From Actinoplanes flavus (GTDB taxonomy: Bacteria > Actinomycetota > Actinomycetes > Mycobacteriales > Micromonosporaceae), in contig NZ_JAGFNS010000012.1 in NCBI RefSeq assembly GCF_017592555.1, positions 62,001 through 126,000 of the forward strand: a DNA stretch of 64,000 nucleotides, read 5' to 3'. Both the position numbers and the translations under genes were made by a program. Below are positions 23,942 through 32,321 of this stretch, one piece after another; the first letter of the stretch is position 1; every line of letters starts with the position of its first letter. The notes under the pieces are model-generated. The model did not search any database and had not been told where the DNA came from. It saw only the letters and a list, made by a program, of their open reading frames with translations.

Positions 23942-25569
23942 GACCGCATCGGGATCCGCACGTCGTCCGCGCATCCGGACTCGTAGCCGGCGTCGACGTG
24001 CCGCAGCACCCCCATCGCCGGGTCGTTGGTCAGCACCCGCTCGATCTTCTGCCCGGCCAGCGCCGTCCCGTCGGCCACGCACACCTGCCCGGCGTGGATG
24101 CTGCGCCCGATGCCCACCCCGCCACCGTGGTGGATCGACACCCAGCTCGCCCCGGACGCCGTGTTGACCAGCGCGTTCAGCAGCGGCCAGTCGGCGATCG
24201 CATCGGAGCCGTCGAGCATCGCCTCGGTCTCCCTATACGGCGACGCCACCGACCCGGAGTCCAGATGGTCCCGCCCGATCACGATCGGCGCGCTGACCTC
24301 CCCACGCGCCACCATGTCGTTGAACCGCATGCCCGCCCGGTCGCGTTCGCCGTACCCGAGCCAGCAGATCCGCGCCGGCAGCCCCTGGAAGGCGACCCGT
24401 TCCCCGGCCATCCGGATCCACCGCGCGAGCGGCTCGTTCTCCGGGAACAGGTCCAGGACGGCGCGGTCGGTGGCGGCGATGTCGGCCGGGTCCCCGGACA
24501 GCGCGGCCCACCGGAACGGCCCCTTGCCCTCGGCGAACAGCGGCCGGATGTACGCCGGAACGAACCCGGGGAAGTCGAAGGCCCGCTCGTACCCGGCCAG
24601 TTTCGCCTCGCCGCGGATCGAGTTGCCGTAGTCGAACACCTCGGCCCCCGCGTCCTGGAACCCGACCATGGCCTCGACGTGCTTGGCCATGCTGTCCCGG
24701 GAGCGGTCGGTGAACTCGTCCGGCTTCGTCCGCGCGTACTCGGCCATGTCGTCCAGCTCGACGCCGAGCGGCAGATAGCTGAGCGGATCGTGGGCGCTGG
24801 TCTGGTCGGTGACGATGTCGATCGCGACGCCGTTGCGCAACAGCGTCGGGAAGACCTCGGCCGCGTTGCCGACCACGCCGACCGACAGCGCCTTGCGGTC
24901 CGCCTTCGCCTGGAGCGCGATCGACACCGCCTCGTCCAGACTTCCGGCGATGACATCCAGGTAGCGGGTGTCGACCCGCCGCTGCAGACGGGTGCGGTCC
25001 ACGTCGACGATCAGGCAGACACCGCCGTTCATCGTCACGGCCAGCGGCTGCGCGCCGCCCATGCCGCCGCAGCCGCCGGTCAGCGTCAACGTCCCGGCCA
25101 GATCACCGGCGAACCTCTTCGCGGCCACCGCGGCGAACGTCTCGTACGTGCCCTGGAGGATGCCCTGCGTCCCGATGTAGATCCACGAACCGGCGGTCAT
25201 CTGCCCGTACATGGTCAGGCCCAGCTGCTCCAGGCGCCGGAACTCCGGCCAGGTCGCCCAGTCGCCGACCAGGTTCGAGTTCGCGATCAGCACCCGCGGC
25301 GCCCACTCGTGGGTGCGCAGCACACCGACCGGCTTACCGGACTGCACCAGCAGCGTCTCGTCGCCGCGCAGCGTGTCCAGCTCCCGCACGATCGCGTGGA
25401 ACGACGGCCAGTCCCGCGCGGCCCGGCCGGTGCCCCCGTAGACCACGAGATCCTGTGGCCGTTCGGCCACCTCCGGGTCCAGGTTGTTCATCAACATGCG
25501 CTTGGCGGCCTCTTGCGGCCAACCCATGGCGGTGTACGCCGTACCGCGCGGCGCCCGGATCTCGGACAT
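23938..25569 (-). CDS. hutU: Urocanate hydratase
   Basis: 543-aa NAD-dependent urocanase making imidazolone propionate from urocanate. Conserved stretches include WPQEAAKRMLMNNLDPEVAE at the N terminus, NSNLVGDWATW, MYGQMTAGSWIYIGTQGILQGTYETF, and the glycine-rich GGCGGMGGAQ NAD-binding loop. SIHHGGGVGIGRSIHAG near the C terminus is also typical. It is the first enzymatic gene of the operon, 14 nt after the RpiR regulator. Confidence 0.97.
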   Translation of the reverse strand: MSEIRAPRGTAYTAMGWPQEAAKRMLMNNLDPEVAERPQDLVVYGGTGRAARDWPSFHAIVRELDTLRGDETLLVQSGKPVGVLRTHEWAPRVLIANSNLVGDWATWPEFRRLEQLGLTMYGQMTAGSWIYIGTQGILQGTYETFAAVAAKRFAGDLAGTLTLTGGCGGMGGAQPLAVTMNGGVCLIVDVDRTRLQRRVDTRYLDVIAGSLDEAVSIALQAKADRKALSVGVVGNAAEVFPTLLRNGVAIDIVTDQTSAHDPLSYLPLGVELDDMAEYARTKPDEFTDRSRDSMAKHVEAMVGFQDAGAEVFDYGNSIRGEAKLAGYERAFDFPGFVPAYIRPLFAEGKGPFRWAALSGDPADIAATDRAVLDLFPENEPLARWIRMAGERVAFQGLPARICWLGYGERDRAGMRFNDMVARGEVSAPIVIGRDHLDSGSVASPYRETEAMLDGSDAIADWPLLNALVNTASGASWVSIHHGGGVGIGRSIHAGQVCVADGTALAGQKIERVLTNDPAMGVLRHVDAGYESGCADDVRIPMRS

Positions 25570-25583
25570 CGAAGTCTCCTCCC

Positions 25584-26426
25584 TCAGGCCAGGAAAACGT
25601 GCCGGCGAGCGGCTGTCGCCTCGAACTCCTCGAGACGGCGCTGCACCGGCTCGGGGGCCGCGTCACACATCGCCTGCAACAGCACCATGGCCATCGCCAT
25701 CGGGCCGGTGTGCAGGTCGAAGACGAGTTGCGTGCCCACCGCGGCGGGCAGTACGACGTCGGCGTGCTCGGCCACCGGGCTGATCGCCGAGTCGGTGATC
25801 GCGACCACCGCGAGGCCGGCCGCCCTCGCCTCGCGGACGGCCTCCACCGACTCGCGCGGATAGCGGGGAAGCACCATGGCCAGCATGGCACCGGCGCCGT
25901 CCGCGCGGGCCTGATCCAGCCGGTCCAGCAGGCTCGTCCCGCCCTCGTCCAGCACCCGCACGCCGGGGAACACCTTCGCCGCGAAGTACCCGAAATACGC
26001 CGCCAGCGGCGCCGCGGCCCGCAGGCCCAGCACCGGAAGCGGGCGGCTGCCGATCAGCAGGGCGGCCGCACGGCGGACCTCGTCGAGGTCGTGCAACTGC
26101 TCGCCGAGCCGCCGCAGATGCTCGGTCTCCGCGTGCACCGCCCGCTGCATCGGGTTCTGCTCGGCCGGCAGGCCGGGCTCGTCCACGGTCAGCTCCCGCA
26201 GCTCCCGCCGCAACGCCGGATAACCCGAGTAGCCCAGCGCCATCGCGAACCGGGTCACCGACGGCTGGCTCACCCCGGCCAGATCGGCCACCTCGGAGGC
26301 GGACAGATACGCCGCCTTCGCCGCGTGCTCCACCAGGCAGTGTGCGATCCGCCGCTGGGTGGGCGTCAGGCGCGCGCCCTGGAACAGGCCCAGCAAGCCC
26401 GCCGATTTGATCGCCCCGTCATTCAC
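25584..26426 (-). CDS. RpiR/MurR-type regulator, probable hut repressor
   Basis: 280-aa regulator with an N-terminal helix-turn-helix (LSASEVADLAGVSQPSVTRFAMALGYSGYPALRREL, about residues 40-75) and a C-terminal SIS domain (about 115-250) for ligand binding. RpiR family members usually sense phosphosugars or small carbon compounds. As first gene of the hut operon it most likely regulates it, perhaps responding to urocanate or another intermediate. That is notable since many hut operons use HutC (GntR) or activators instead. GTG 26426 is the start. An AT-rich palindromic site precedes it. Confidence 0.88.
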   Translation of the reverse strand: MNDGAIKSAGLLGLFQGARLTPTQRRIAHCLVEHAAKAAYLSASEVADLAGVSQPSVTRFAMALGYSGYPALRRELRELTVDEPGLPAEQNPMQRAVHAETEHLRRLGEQLHDLDEVRRAAALLIGSRPLPVLGLRAAAPLAAYFGYFAAKVFPGVRVLDEGGTSLLDRLDQARADGAGAMLAMVLPRYPRESVEAVREARAAGLAVVAITDSAISPVAEHADVVLPAAVGTQLVFDLHTGPMAMAMVLLQAMCDAAPEPVQRRLEEFEATAARRHVFLA

Positions 26427-26435
26427 AACGGCAGC

Positions 26436-26459
26436 TTATGCATAAAATCTTTCAGAAAG
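26436..26459. promoter_or_regulatory. AT-rich palindromic site upstream of hut operon
   Basis: An AT-rich island in GC-rich DNA holds the perfect palindrome TTATGCATAA (26436-26445) and, 3 bp on, the inverted repeat CTTTCAGAAAG (26449-26459). It begins 9 bp upstream of the regulator start codon and is a plausible promoter plus autoregulatory operator. Confidence 0.45.
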
Positions 26460-26502
26460 CCAGGGCCGTCACCCGATGCAACACCCCGAAGCCCCGAAAC
26501 GA

Positions 26503-26536
26503 GACGGGCCGGACCCCCGAGGGGATCCGGCCCGTC
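26503..26536 (-). terminator. Hairpin terminator after TM2 gene
   Basis: GACGGGCCGGACCCC (26503-26517) pairs with GGGGATCCGGCCCGTC (26521-26536) with a single bulged base and a short loop. It lies 14 bp beyond the TM2 stop. Confidence 0.7.
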
Positions 26537-26550
26537 CGGGCTGACCGGCG

Positions 26551-26766
26551 TCAGGCGACGCCGTTCGCCTTCCGCACCTGGCCCGGCAGCGTGAACAGGT
26601 CGTACAGCAGACCGAAGCCCAGGAAGCCCAGGGTGAAGATGTAGGCGATGCCCAGGCCGGTCTTGCCCAGGTAGAACTTGTGCGCGCCGATCGCGCCGAA
26701 GAAGAACCAGAACAGGTACGCGATGCCGACCTGCTTCTGGGCCGGAGCCGCAGTCGCCTGAGTCAT
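26551..26766 (-). CDS. TM2 domain protein
   Basis: 71-aa membrane protein made almost wholly of a TM2 domain: two helices (VGIAYLFWFFFGAIGAHKFYLG and GLGIAYIFTLGFLGFGLLYDLF) joined by a short turn with the conserved GAHxFYLGK. Family function is unknown. The ATG at 26766 follows a GGGAGA sequence on this strand. Confidence 0.9.
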   Translation of the reverse strand: MTQATAAPAQKQVGIAYLFWFFFGAIGAHKFYLGKTGLGIAYIFTLGFLGFGLLYDLFTLPGQVRKANGVA

Positions 26767-26896
26767 GAGAATCTCCCGTGAAAAGTGATGTCGAGCCCGA
26801 CAGGGCTGAAATCGATCAGTTGAAGGCGCGAGCTTAATCGATCAAGGCAGGTTCGGAAACCCCGTTCCCACGGGTCGTTGTGGCAGGCTGGGCGGC

Positions 26897-27718
26897 ATGC
26901 GGATCGCCTCGCTCCACACGTACCCCGTCAAGGGTTGCCACCGGCTCGACCACGACGAAGCGCGAGTTGAACCGTGGGGCCTCGGCGGCGACCGGCGATG
27001 GATGATCGTGGACGCCGAAGGCGTCGGCATCACCCAGCGCGACGCGCCGCTGCTGACCCGGCTGACCGCCCGGCCGCGGCCCGGCGGCCTCCACCTCAGC
27101 GCACCCGGTCTGTCCGATATCGACATCTCCGAACCCGGCGCGGCCGCCACCGTCAAGGTCCGCATCTTCCGCAACAAGACACCCATTCCGGCCCGCGTCG
27201 CCGACACCACCTGGGTCTCCACCCTCCTCGGCCGCGACGCCCGCCTGGTCTGGCAGGCCGACCCCACCACCCGCGCCCTGACCGATTCCGTCCTCCCCGG
27301 CGACAGCGTCAACCTCGCCGACGGCTACCCCGTCCTCCTCGCCAGCGCCGCCTCCCACGATGCCCTCAACGACTGGCTCCTGGAGAACGGCGACGAACCC
27401 GTCCCCATCCACCGCTTCCGGCCCAACATCGTCATCGCCGGCGCCCCCGCCTGGGCCGAGGACGACTGGCACGGCCGCCGCCTGCACATCGGCGACCTCA
27501 CCTTCCGCGTCGCCGGAGGCTGCGCCCGCTGCCTCGTCACCACCATCGACCAGGAGACCGGCGAAACCGGCCGGCAGCCGCTGCACATCCTCGGCCGCCA
27601 CCGGCGCTTCGGCACCGAACTCCTCTTCGCCGTCAACCTCATCCCCGACCGGCCCGGCGTCATCCGCGTCGGCGACCCCGTCACCCCGCCGGGCGACCCC
27701 GCCTTAGAAGAGTCTTAG
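26897..27718 (+). CDS. MOSC domain protein (YcbX/mARC-like)
   Basis: 273-aa protein with an N-terminal MOSC beta-barrel (MRIASLHTYPVKGCHRLDHDEARVEPWGLGGDRRWM) and a C-terminal MOSC domain. The invariant Cys, which ligates the molybdenum cofactor, is in GGCARCLVTTIDQETG (residue about 214). Relatives (YcbX, mARC) reduce N-hydroxylated compounds using Moco. No ferredoxin domain is fused at the C terminus, so an external electron donor is needed. ATG 26897 is the natural start. Confidence 0.88.
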   Translation: MRIASLHTYPVKGCHRLDHDEARVEPWGLGGDRRWMIVDAEGVGITQRDAPLLTRLTARPRPGGLHLSAPGLSDIDISEPGAAATVKVRIFRNKTPIPARVADTTWVSTLLGRDARLVWQADPTTRALTDSVLPGDSVNLADGYPVLLASAASHDALNDWLLENGDEPVPIHRFRPNIVIAGAPAWAEDDWHGRRLHIGDLTFRVAGGCARCLVTTIDQETGETGRQPLHILGRHRRFGTELLFAVNLIPDRPGVIRVGDPVTPPGDPALEES

Positions 27719-27761
27719 AAGAATTGCCCCCGCCCCTCCGGGGCGACCAGGATGCCTGGTC

Positions 27762-28688
27762 GTGAGTGCTCATCGACCGAAGTTCACCGCCCGATGGCTC
27801 GCCGCCGGTGGCGCCACCGTCCTCGCCGGCATCCTCGGCGTCGCCATGCTGCTGACCAACGGCGGATCCGCGTGCGCCGCGCCACCGAGCACCACGACCA
27901 AGACCGGCAAGGCCACCTTCTACGACCTCGCCGGCACCAGCGGAAACTGCTCCTTCGAAGTCCCGGCCGACGACCTCTACGTCGCGCTCGGTCCTGACCA
28001 GTACGCCGACGGCGCGTCCTGCGGCGCCTACCTCGACGTCACCGGCCCCAAGGGCAAGGTCCGCGTCAAGGTCTTCGACTCCTGCCCCGAATGCCCGGCC
28101 GGGCACCTCGACCTGAGCCGCACCGCGTTCCAGAAGATCGGCGCCGAGATCGACGGCATCATCCCGATCAAGTACAAGCTGGTCACCAACCCGTCCACCC
28201 CGGCGCCGATCAGCGTGCGCATCAAGGAGGGCGCGTCGCGGTACTGGTTCGCGGCCCGCATCGACAACCACGCGAACCTGCTCTCCACGGTCAAGGTCGC
28301 GAGCGGCGGCGGCAGCTTCAAGACCGCCCACCGCACCGACTACAACTACTGGCTCGTCGACGGGGGCGCGGGCCCCGGCCCCTACAAGATCAAAATCACC
28401 GATGTGTACGGCAACACCGCCACCCTCACCGGCATCAGGATGAGCCCCGGCACCGTCCAGAAGACCGGCGTCCGCCTCACCGGCGGCTCCACCACGGTGA
28501 CCTCGAAGACCACCGCCCCCACTCCCACGGCGAAGGCCACCACGCCCCCCGCCACCGCGAAGAAGCCCGCCGCCACCACCCCGTCCCCGTCGGCCTCCGT
28601 CGCGGTCAACCCGCTCCTCGAGTCGGCGGCAGCCGAGCCCGACCCCAGCCGGCCGCTCGACCTGGCCGCCGCACCCAGCACCTGCTGA
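27762..28688 (+). CDS. Secreted expansin-like protein (EXLX1 family)
   Basis: 308-aa secreted protein. An N-terminal signal segment (WLAAGGATVLAGILGVAMLLTNGGSACAAP) precedes a double-psi beta-barrel D1 domain with GKATFYDLAGTSGNCS and VFDSCPECPAGHLDLS, containing the Asp typical of expansins. A beta-sandwich D2 carbohydrate-binding domain (about residues 145-230) follows, then a Thr/Pro/Lys-rich disordered tail. Bacterial expansins loosen cellulose-peptidoglycan type matrices without hydrolysis. GTG 27762 is the start. A strong terminator follows. Confidence 0.87.
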   Translation: MSAHRPKFTARWLAAGGATVLAGILGVAMLLTNGGSACAAPPSTTTKTGKATFYDLAGTSGNCSFEVPADDLYVALGPDQYADGASCGAYLDVTGPKGKVRVKVFDSCPECPAGHLDLSRTAFQKIGAEIDGIIPIKYKLVTNPSTPAPISVRIKEGASRYWFAARIDNHANLLSTVKVASGGGSFKTAHRTDYNYWLVDGGAGPGPYKIKITDVYGNTATLTGIRMSPGTVQKTGVRLTGGSTTVTSKTTAPTPTAKATTPPATAKKPAATTPSPSASVAVNPLLESAAAEPDPSRPLDLAAAPSTC

Positions 28689-28705
28689 CGGCGTCCCCCA
28701 CGGAA

Positions 28706-28734
28706 AACGGCCCGGTCCACTGGACCGGGCCGTT
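28706..28734. terminator. Bidirectional hairpin terminator
   Basis: AACGGCCCGGTCCA (28706-28719) and TGGACCGGGCCGTT (28721-28734) form a near-perfect stem between the expansin stop and the convergent tRNA-Leu gene. Confidence 0.8.
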
Positions 28735-28743
28735 CCGTTTCGG

Positions 28744-28827
28744 TGCGGAAGGGGGGACTCGAACCCCCACGCCCTTTCGGGCACGGGCACCTAAAACCCG
28801 CGCGGCTGCCGATTTCGCCACTCCCGC
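28744..28827 (-). tRNA. tRNA-Leu (UAG)
   Basis: 84-nt class II tRNA with a long variable arm. Acceptor arms are GCGGGAG and CTTCCGC, the T-arm contains GGTTCGAGTCC, and the anticodon loop TTTAGGT gives UAG, reading CUA. CCA is not encoded. Confidence 0.93.
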
Positions 28828-28839
28828 CCGATTTGCCCC

Positions 28840-29643
28840 TCAAGGCAAAGCGTTGTGAAGAGTGTAATCGGTCGGGCCTGACCGTGGCGTCTCGCTCACC
28901 GCCGATCGATCCTCGATCGCGGCCCGCGGCTGGTCGGGGGTGGTGGGTTTGCCGCGAAGCGGCTCCAGCGTTCCACGGGTCTCCCAACGGCGCATCAGCG
29001 CGTACACCTGACGGCGCTCGCACCCCAATTGCCGGGCGGCGTCGGCGACGGTCATCTCCTTGCGCCGCACCTTCTGGAGCACTTCCGCCCTTTCCTCGTC
29101 GGTGGTCGCGCATCGCACGGGCTGCTCCACCGGGCTCCCCAGGTCGTCCACCCGGACCACCGGCACCCGGCGCCGGGGCCGGTTGCGCCCCGCGTAGTTG
29201 GCTGTCTGGCTGTGGCAGTTCGGGCAGAGGAACCGGAGGTTCTCCGCCCGGCAGTTCCAGAACCGCCCGTCGATGTGATCGACCTGGAGGGTGAGGGGCC
29301 GCCCGTTCCAGGAGCCGTCGATGCCGCACTCGGTGCAGCGATAGGGACGGTCCAGATCCTCCAGTGCCCGGCGAAGCACGGTGGGCGCCTGCCGCTTGGC
29401 GTCAAGCGGGCGCTCGATCAGGATCTGGTCGGGGCCGCGGCGGCGCGGATTGCGCGTCCCCGGCACGTGCACGCGGCCGACGAAGTGCGACGTGTCGATC
29501 CCGAGCTGCGTGATCCGGCGGCGCAAGTGTGCATGGGATCCGCCGCTCACGCGTAGATCCAGGTGGCGAAGCACTCCGGACATCGAGGTGGAGGCGGCGA
29601 CCGCCTCGGTCAGCATCTCCCGGGTGTACTTGACGTATGCCAT
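28840..29643 (-). CDS. HNH endonuclease family protein with C-terminal HTH
   Basis: 267-aa protein. A central HNH nuclease domain is framed by zinc-ribbon cysteines: CTECGIDGSWNG, then VDHIDGRFWNCRAENLRFLCPNCHSQT (His-Ile-Asp, Asn and His of the HNH fold). The N terminus (REMLTEAVAASTSMSGVLRHL) and the C terminus (MTVADAARQLGCERRQVYALMRRW) each look like helix-turn-helix segments. Start ATG 29643 is chosen by the MAYVKYT N terminus; its ribosome site is poor. It lies 12 nt upstream of tRNA-Leu on the same strand. The role is unknown, and a homing or phage origin is possible. Confidence 0.82.
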   Translation of the reverse strand: MAYVKYTREMLTEAVAASTSMSGVLRHLDLRVSGGSHAHLRRRITQLGIDTSHFVGRVHVPGTRNPRRRGPDQILIERPLDAKRQAPTVLRRALEDLDRPYRCTECGIDGSWNGRPLTLQVDHIDGRFWNCRAENLRFLCPNCHSQTANYAGRNRPRRRVPVVRVDDLGSPVEQPVRCATTDEERAEVLQKVRRKEMTVADAARQLGCERRQVYALMRRWETRGTLEPLRGKPTTPDQPRAAIEDRSAVSETPRSGPTDYTLHNALP

Positions 29644-29826
29644 GTTGTCTAGCGTACACCCCTGACGGGTGGGCCGGGAAGCACGCACGGCGGCCGCCTT
29701 GCGGGTTGGTACCGCATGACGACCGCCGTGAGACCCGGACCGCCGCGCCGTGCCGGCGATTGCACTCCTCTTCGGCGGAGGTGGCCCGGACCTGTAGGTT
29801 TTCGCCCGGCCTTTCGGTGGCTGGGG

Positions 29827-30303
29827 TCAGTCGAGGCCCAGGTCGCGGCGGAGCTTGGCGACGTGGCCGGTGGCCTTGACGTTGTAGAGGGCGTGCTCGA
29901 TGACACCGTTCTCGTCGATGACGAAGGTGGATCGGATGACGCCGGTGACGGTCTTGCCGTAGAGCTGCTTCTCGCCGTACGCCCCGTAGGCGGTGAGGGT
30001 GCTCTTGTCCTCGTCGGCGACGAGCGGGAACGTGATGGCGTCGTGCTCGCGGAACTTGGCGAGCTTGGCCGGCTTGTCGGGGGAGATGCCGACGACCTCG
30101 TACCCGGCGGCCTGGAGCGAGGCCAGGGAGTCGCGGAAGTCGCACGCCTGCTTGGTGCAGCCGGGCGTCATCGCGGCCGGGTAGGCGTACAGCACGACCT
30201 TGCGCCCGCGCAGGTCCTTGAGGGAGAGGCTGTCGCCGGTGTCGGTGGGGAGGGTGAAGTCGGGCGCGGCGTCGCCGGCGCTGAGACGCACGTTTTCAGT
30301 CAT
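29827..30303 (-). CDS. bcp: Thioredoxin-dependent peroxiredoxin (Bcp/PrxQ)
   Basis: 158-aa peroxiredoxin reducing H2O2 and organic peroxides. The peroxidatic Cys in PAAMTPGCTKQACDFRD is followed five residues later by the resolving Cys, the PrxQ arrangement. Further family features are GDAAPDFTLPTDTG and RSTFVIDENGVIEHA. ATG 30303 is chosen over the upstream frame since MTENVRLSAGDAAPDF is the usual N terminus. The SpeD-like gene ends 20 nt upstream. Confidence 0.95.
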   Translation of the reverse strand: MTENVRLSAGDAAPDFTLPTDTGDSLSLKDLRGRKVVLYAYPAAMTPGCTKQACDFRDSLASLQAAGYEVVGISPDKPAKLAKFREHDAITFPLVADEDKSTLTAYGAYGEKQLYGKTVTGVIRSTFVIDENGVIEHALYNVKATGHVAKLRRDLGLD

Positions 30304-30322
30304 GGTTCCGACGATAGTGCGA

Positions 30323-30745
30323 TCAGCCGGGCACCCGTTGGTCACTCCAGAGCCGGCGTGCGGCGGTGAGGTCGCGGGGCCATTCCTCGCCGCGGCGGGT
30401 GAGGGAGTGTTCGGTGATCCGGAAGTCGCCGACGAGTCGGTGGAATTCGTCGATCACGTCGTTTTCGTGGAACGGTTTGCACGAGAAGACGTTGATGAGG
30501 ATCTCGCGCAGATACGGGTAGGTGTGGATGGCGGCGTGCGATTCGGCGAGGATCACGACCGCGGATTTGCCGGCTTTCTCGGGTGTGCCGGTCTCGGTGG
30601 CGACCAGGGGGCCGGCGATGACTGTCATGCCGATGCGATCGACCAGGTCGCGCATGAACCGGGTGAGGGCCGCGTCGTCGTCGAGGGCGCTCGTGTCGGC
30701 GATGCCGGAGAGCCGGAGGGTGAGTTCGTCGCCGTAGTGGGACAT
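30323..30745 (-). CDS. S-adenosylmethionine decarboxylase family protein (SpeD-like)
   Basis: 140-aa pyruvoyl-enzyme homologue. The self-cleavage site is visible as ILAESHAAIHTYP (Glu68-Ser69, with Ser69 expected to become the pyruvoyl group). INVFSCKPF carries the Cys expected to act as proton donor (Cys89). Canonical SpeD makes decarboxylated AdoMet for spermidine. No spermidine synthase is nearby, and some SpeD homologues have been shown to be arginine or ornithine decarboxylases. The substrate is therefore open. It is followed by bcp. Confidence 0.85.
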   Translation of the reverse strand: MSHYGDELTLRLSGIADTSALDDDAALTRFMRDLVDRIGMTVIAGPLVATETGTPEKAGKSAVVILAESHAAIHTYPYLREILINVFSCKPFHENDVIDEFHRLVGDFRITEHSLTRRGEEWPRDLTAARRLWSDQRVPG

Positions 30746-30980
30746 AACCGTAAGTTAGCAATGTTAAACGGTGCGTGACAATCGACGGGCATGCCAACTC
30801 GAACGGCCCCGGGAATCCGTTTCCGGAGCCATTCCGGTCGCGGTTTTCCGGTGCCGTGCGCATATCGGGAGAACGGAAACAACGGCGGTCGGCAGCGTGT
30901 TCTGCGCATCGAGTATCAGCCTCGCGTCACCCGGAAGGGTACGCTCCCGGCATCGACGTCGAGAGTGGAGATCAGGGCAG

Positions 30981-31352
30981 ATGAGCGAGGCTACGGACGG
31001 CACCACGCAGGCGGGCACCACCACCGTATCCAGCGAGGTCGTCGAGAAGATCACGGTCGCGGCCGTCAAGGCCGTGCCGGGTGTCGCGGACCTGGGTGGT
31101 GACGTGGCCCGGTTCTTCAACAACGTGCTGGACCGGGTGGGCCTGGACCAGGTCGGCGACGCGAGCCGGGGTGTCTCGGCGAAGGTCAGCGGCAGCGACG
31201 TGACGGTGACCGTGGTGCTGGTCCTGGAGGCCGGCCGGGTGGTGGCCGAGGTGACCACGGCCGTCCAGGAGGCGGTGACCGCGGCGCTGCGGGGCTACGG
31301 CCTCAACGTTCTGGCCGTGAACGTGAACGTGGACGACATCGCCGGAGTCTGA
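30981..31352 (+). CDS. Asp23/Gls24 family protein
   Basis: 123-aa acidic protein of the Asp23/Gls24 envelope-stress family. Residues 15-123 match: VSSEVVEKITVAAVKAVPGVADLGG, then VTVTVVLVLEAGRVVAEVTTAVQEAVTAAL and NVLAVNVNVDDI. Firmicute Asp23 sits at the membrane through partner proteins; no partner (AmaP-like) is adjacent here. ATG 30981 follows GGAGATCAGGG. Its stop abuts the convergent membrane gene. Confidence 0.88.
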   Translation: MSEATDGTTQAGTTTVSSEVVEKITVAAVKAVPGVADLGGDVARFFNNVLDRVGLDQVGDASRGVSAKVSGSDVTVTVVLVLEAGRVVAEVTTAVQEAVTAALRGYGLNVLAVNVNVDDIAGV

Positions 31353-32321
31353 TCAGACGGTCGTGGGCGCGGGGACCGCGGCGCGGAGCCGGAGCACACC
31401 GGTGAGCGCCAGCCCGGTGCCCGCGCCGATGGCGATCGCCACGGCGGCCCGGGCCGTCCAGCCCGGTCCGGCGGCGGGGACGACCGCGGCGAAGAAGACG
31501 TCGGCGCTGCCGAAACCGGCGAAGGCGGCCAGGATGAAACCGGAGAGCGCCAGGTAGAACGGCGGGTGACGGTAGGCGGCCGCGCAGGCCAGCAGGCCCG
31601 CGACGATCGGTACGCCGGACCAGCCCCCGCCGTCCAGAGTGCGCGCTATCGCGTACCCCAGGGTGGGAAGCCCCGCGACGAGGGCGAGGGCCCGCACCGA
31701 GCCGGACCACCGCCGGGCGATGAGGGTGACGGCGAGGCCGATGAGGGCCGCGCCGGCCCACCAGGCCCAGGCGGCCGGGGGTGGCTCGTAGTCGAGGGTG
31801 CCCTGGATGTCGAAGGTCCGCACCTGGTCGCGCAGCGGGACCACCCACTCGCGGAGCCGGTGCGGCTGATCGGCCGGTATCCCGGCGGGCAGGGCCGGCT
31901 CGGTCCACTGGGTGCGCTGGTCGTGCCAGCGGACCGTGGTGTCGCTGGAGATCTTGCGCCAGGTGGGCGCCGCGGTGGGGTCGGCGGCGGGTGGGAGGGC
32001 GGTGCCGCCGGCGCGGGTCTCGTTGAGGTACGTGGCCGGCGAGCCGGTGTTCTGATAGGTCCCGTCCGGCCGGACCTCCAGGTAGGGCTCGCCGGAGTAG
32101 CCGAGGATCTCGATGGCCCGCCCGGTGTCGTTGCTGAGTTCGAGGCGGGCGCCGCCCTCGACGGCCCGGACCCGGAGGCCGTCCATCGGATTGCTGAGCC
32201 CGGTGACGGTGACCCGGTAGGAGCTGACCTCGCTGGTGTCGCCGGTGTGGGCGGACGCCGGAGTGGCCGGCGCGAGGACCGCGACGGCCACGGCCAGGAC
32301 GAGACCGGCGAACCGTCTCAT
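31353..32321 (-). CDS. Secreted/membrane protein of unknown function
   Basis: 322-aa protein with a signal peptide (MRRFAGLVLAVAVAVLAPATPASAHTG), an extracytoplasmic part of about 175 residues (TVTGLSNPMDGLRVRAVEGGARLELSND...) and four to five C-terminal membrane helices starting at WAWWAGAALIGLAVTLIA. I do not recognise a family. ATG 32321 overlaps the DsbA stop by 4 nt, so it is the last gene of the mauE-dsbA operon and may take part in the same thiol or metal process. Confidence 0.8.
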   Translation of the reverse strand: MRRFAGLVLAVAVAVLAPATPASAHTGDTSEVSSYRVTVTGLSNPMDGLRVRAVEGGARLELSNDTGRAIEILGYSGEPYLEVRPDGTYQNTGSPATYLNETRAGGTALPPAADPTAAPTWRKISSDTTVRWHDQRTQWTEPALPAGIPADQPHRLREWVVPLRDQVRTFDIQGTLDYEPPPAAWAWWAGAALIGLAVTLIARRWSGSVRALALVAGLPTLGYAIARTLDGGGWSGVPIVAGLLACAAAYRHPPFYLALSGFILAAFAGFGSADVFFAAVVPAAGPGWTARAAVAIAIGAGTGLALTGVLRLRAAVPAPTTV

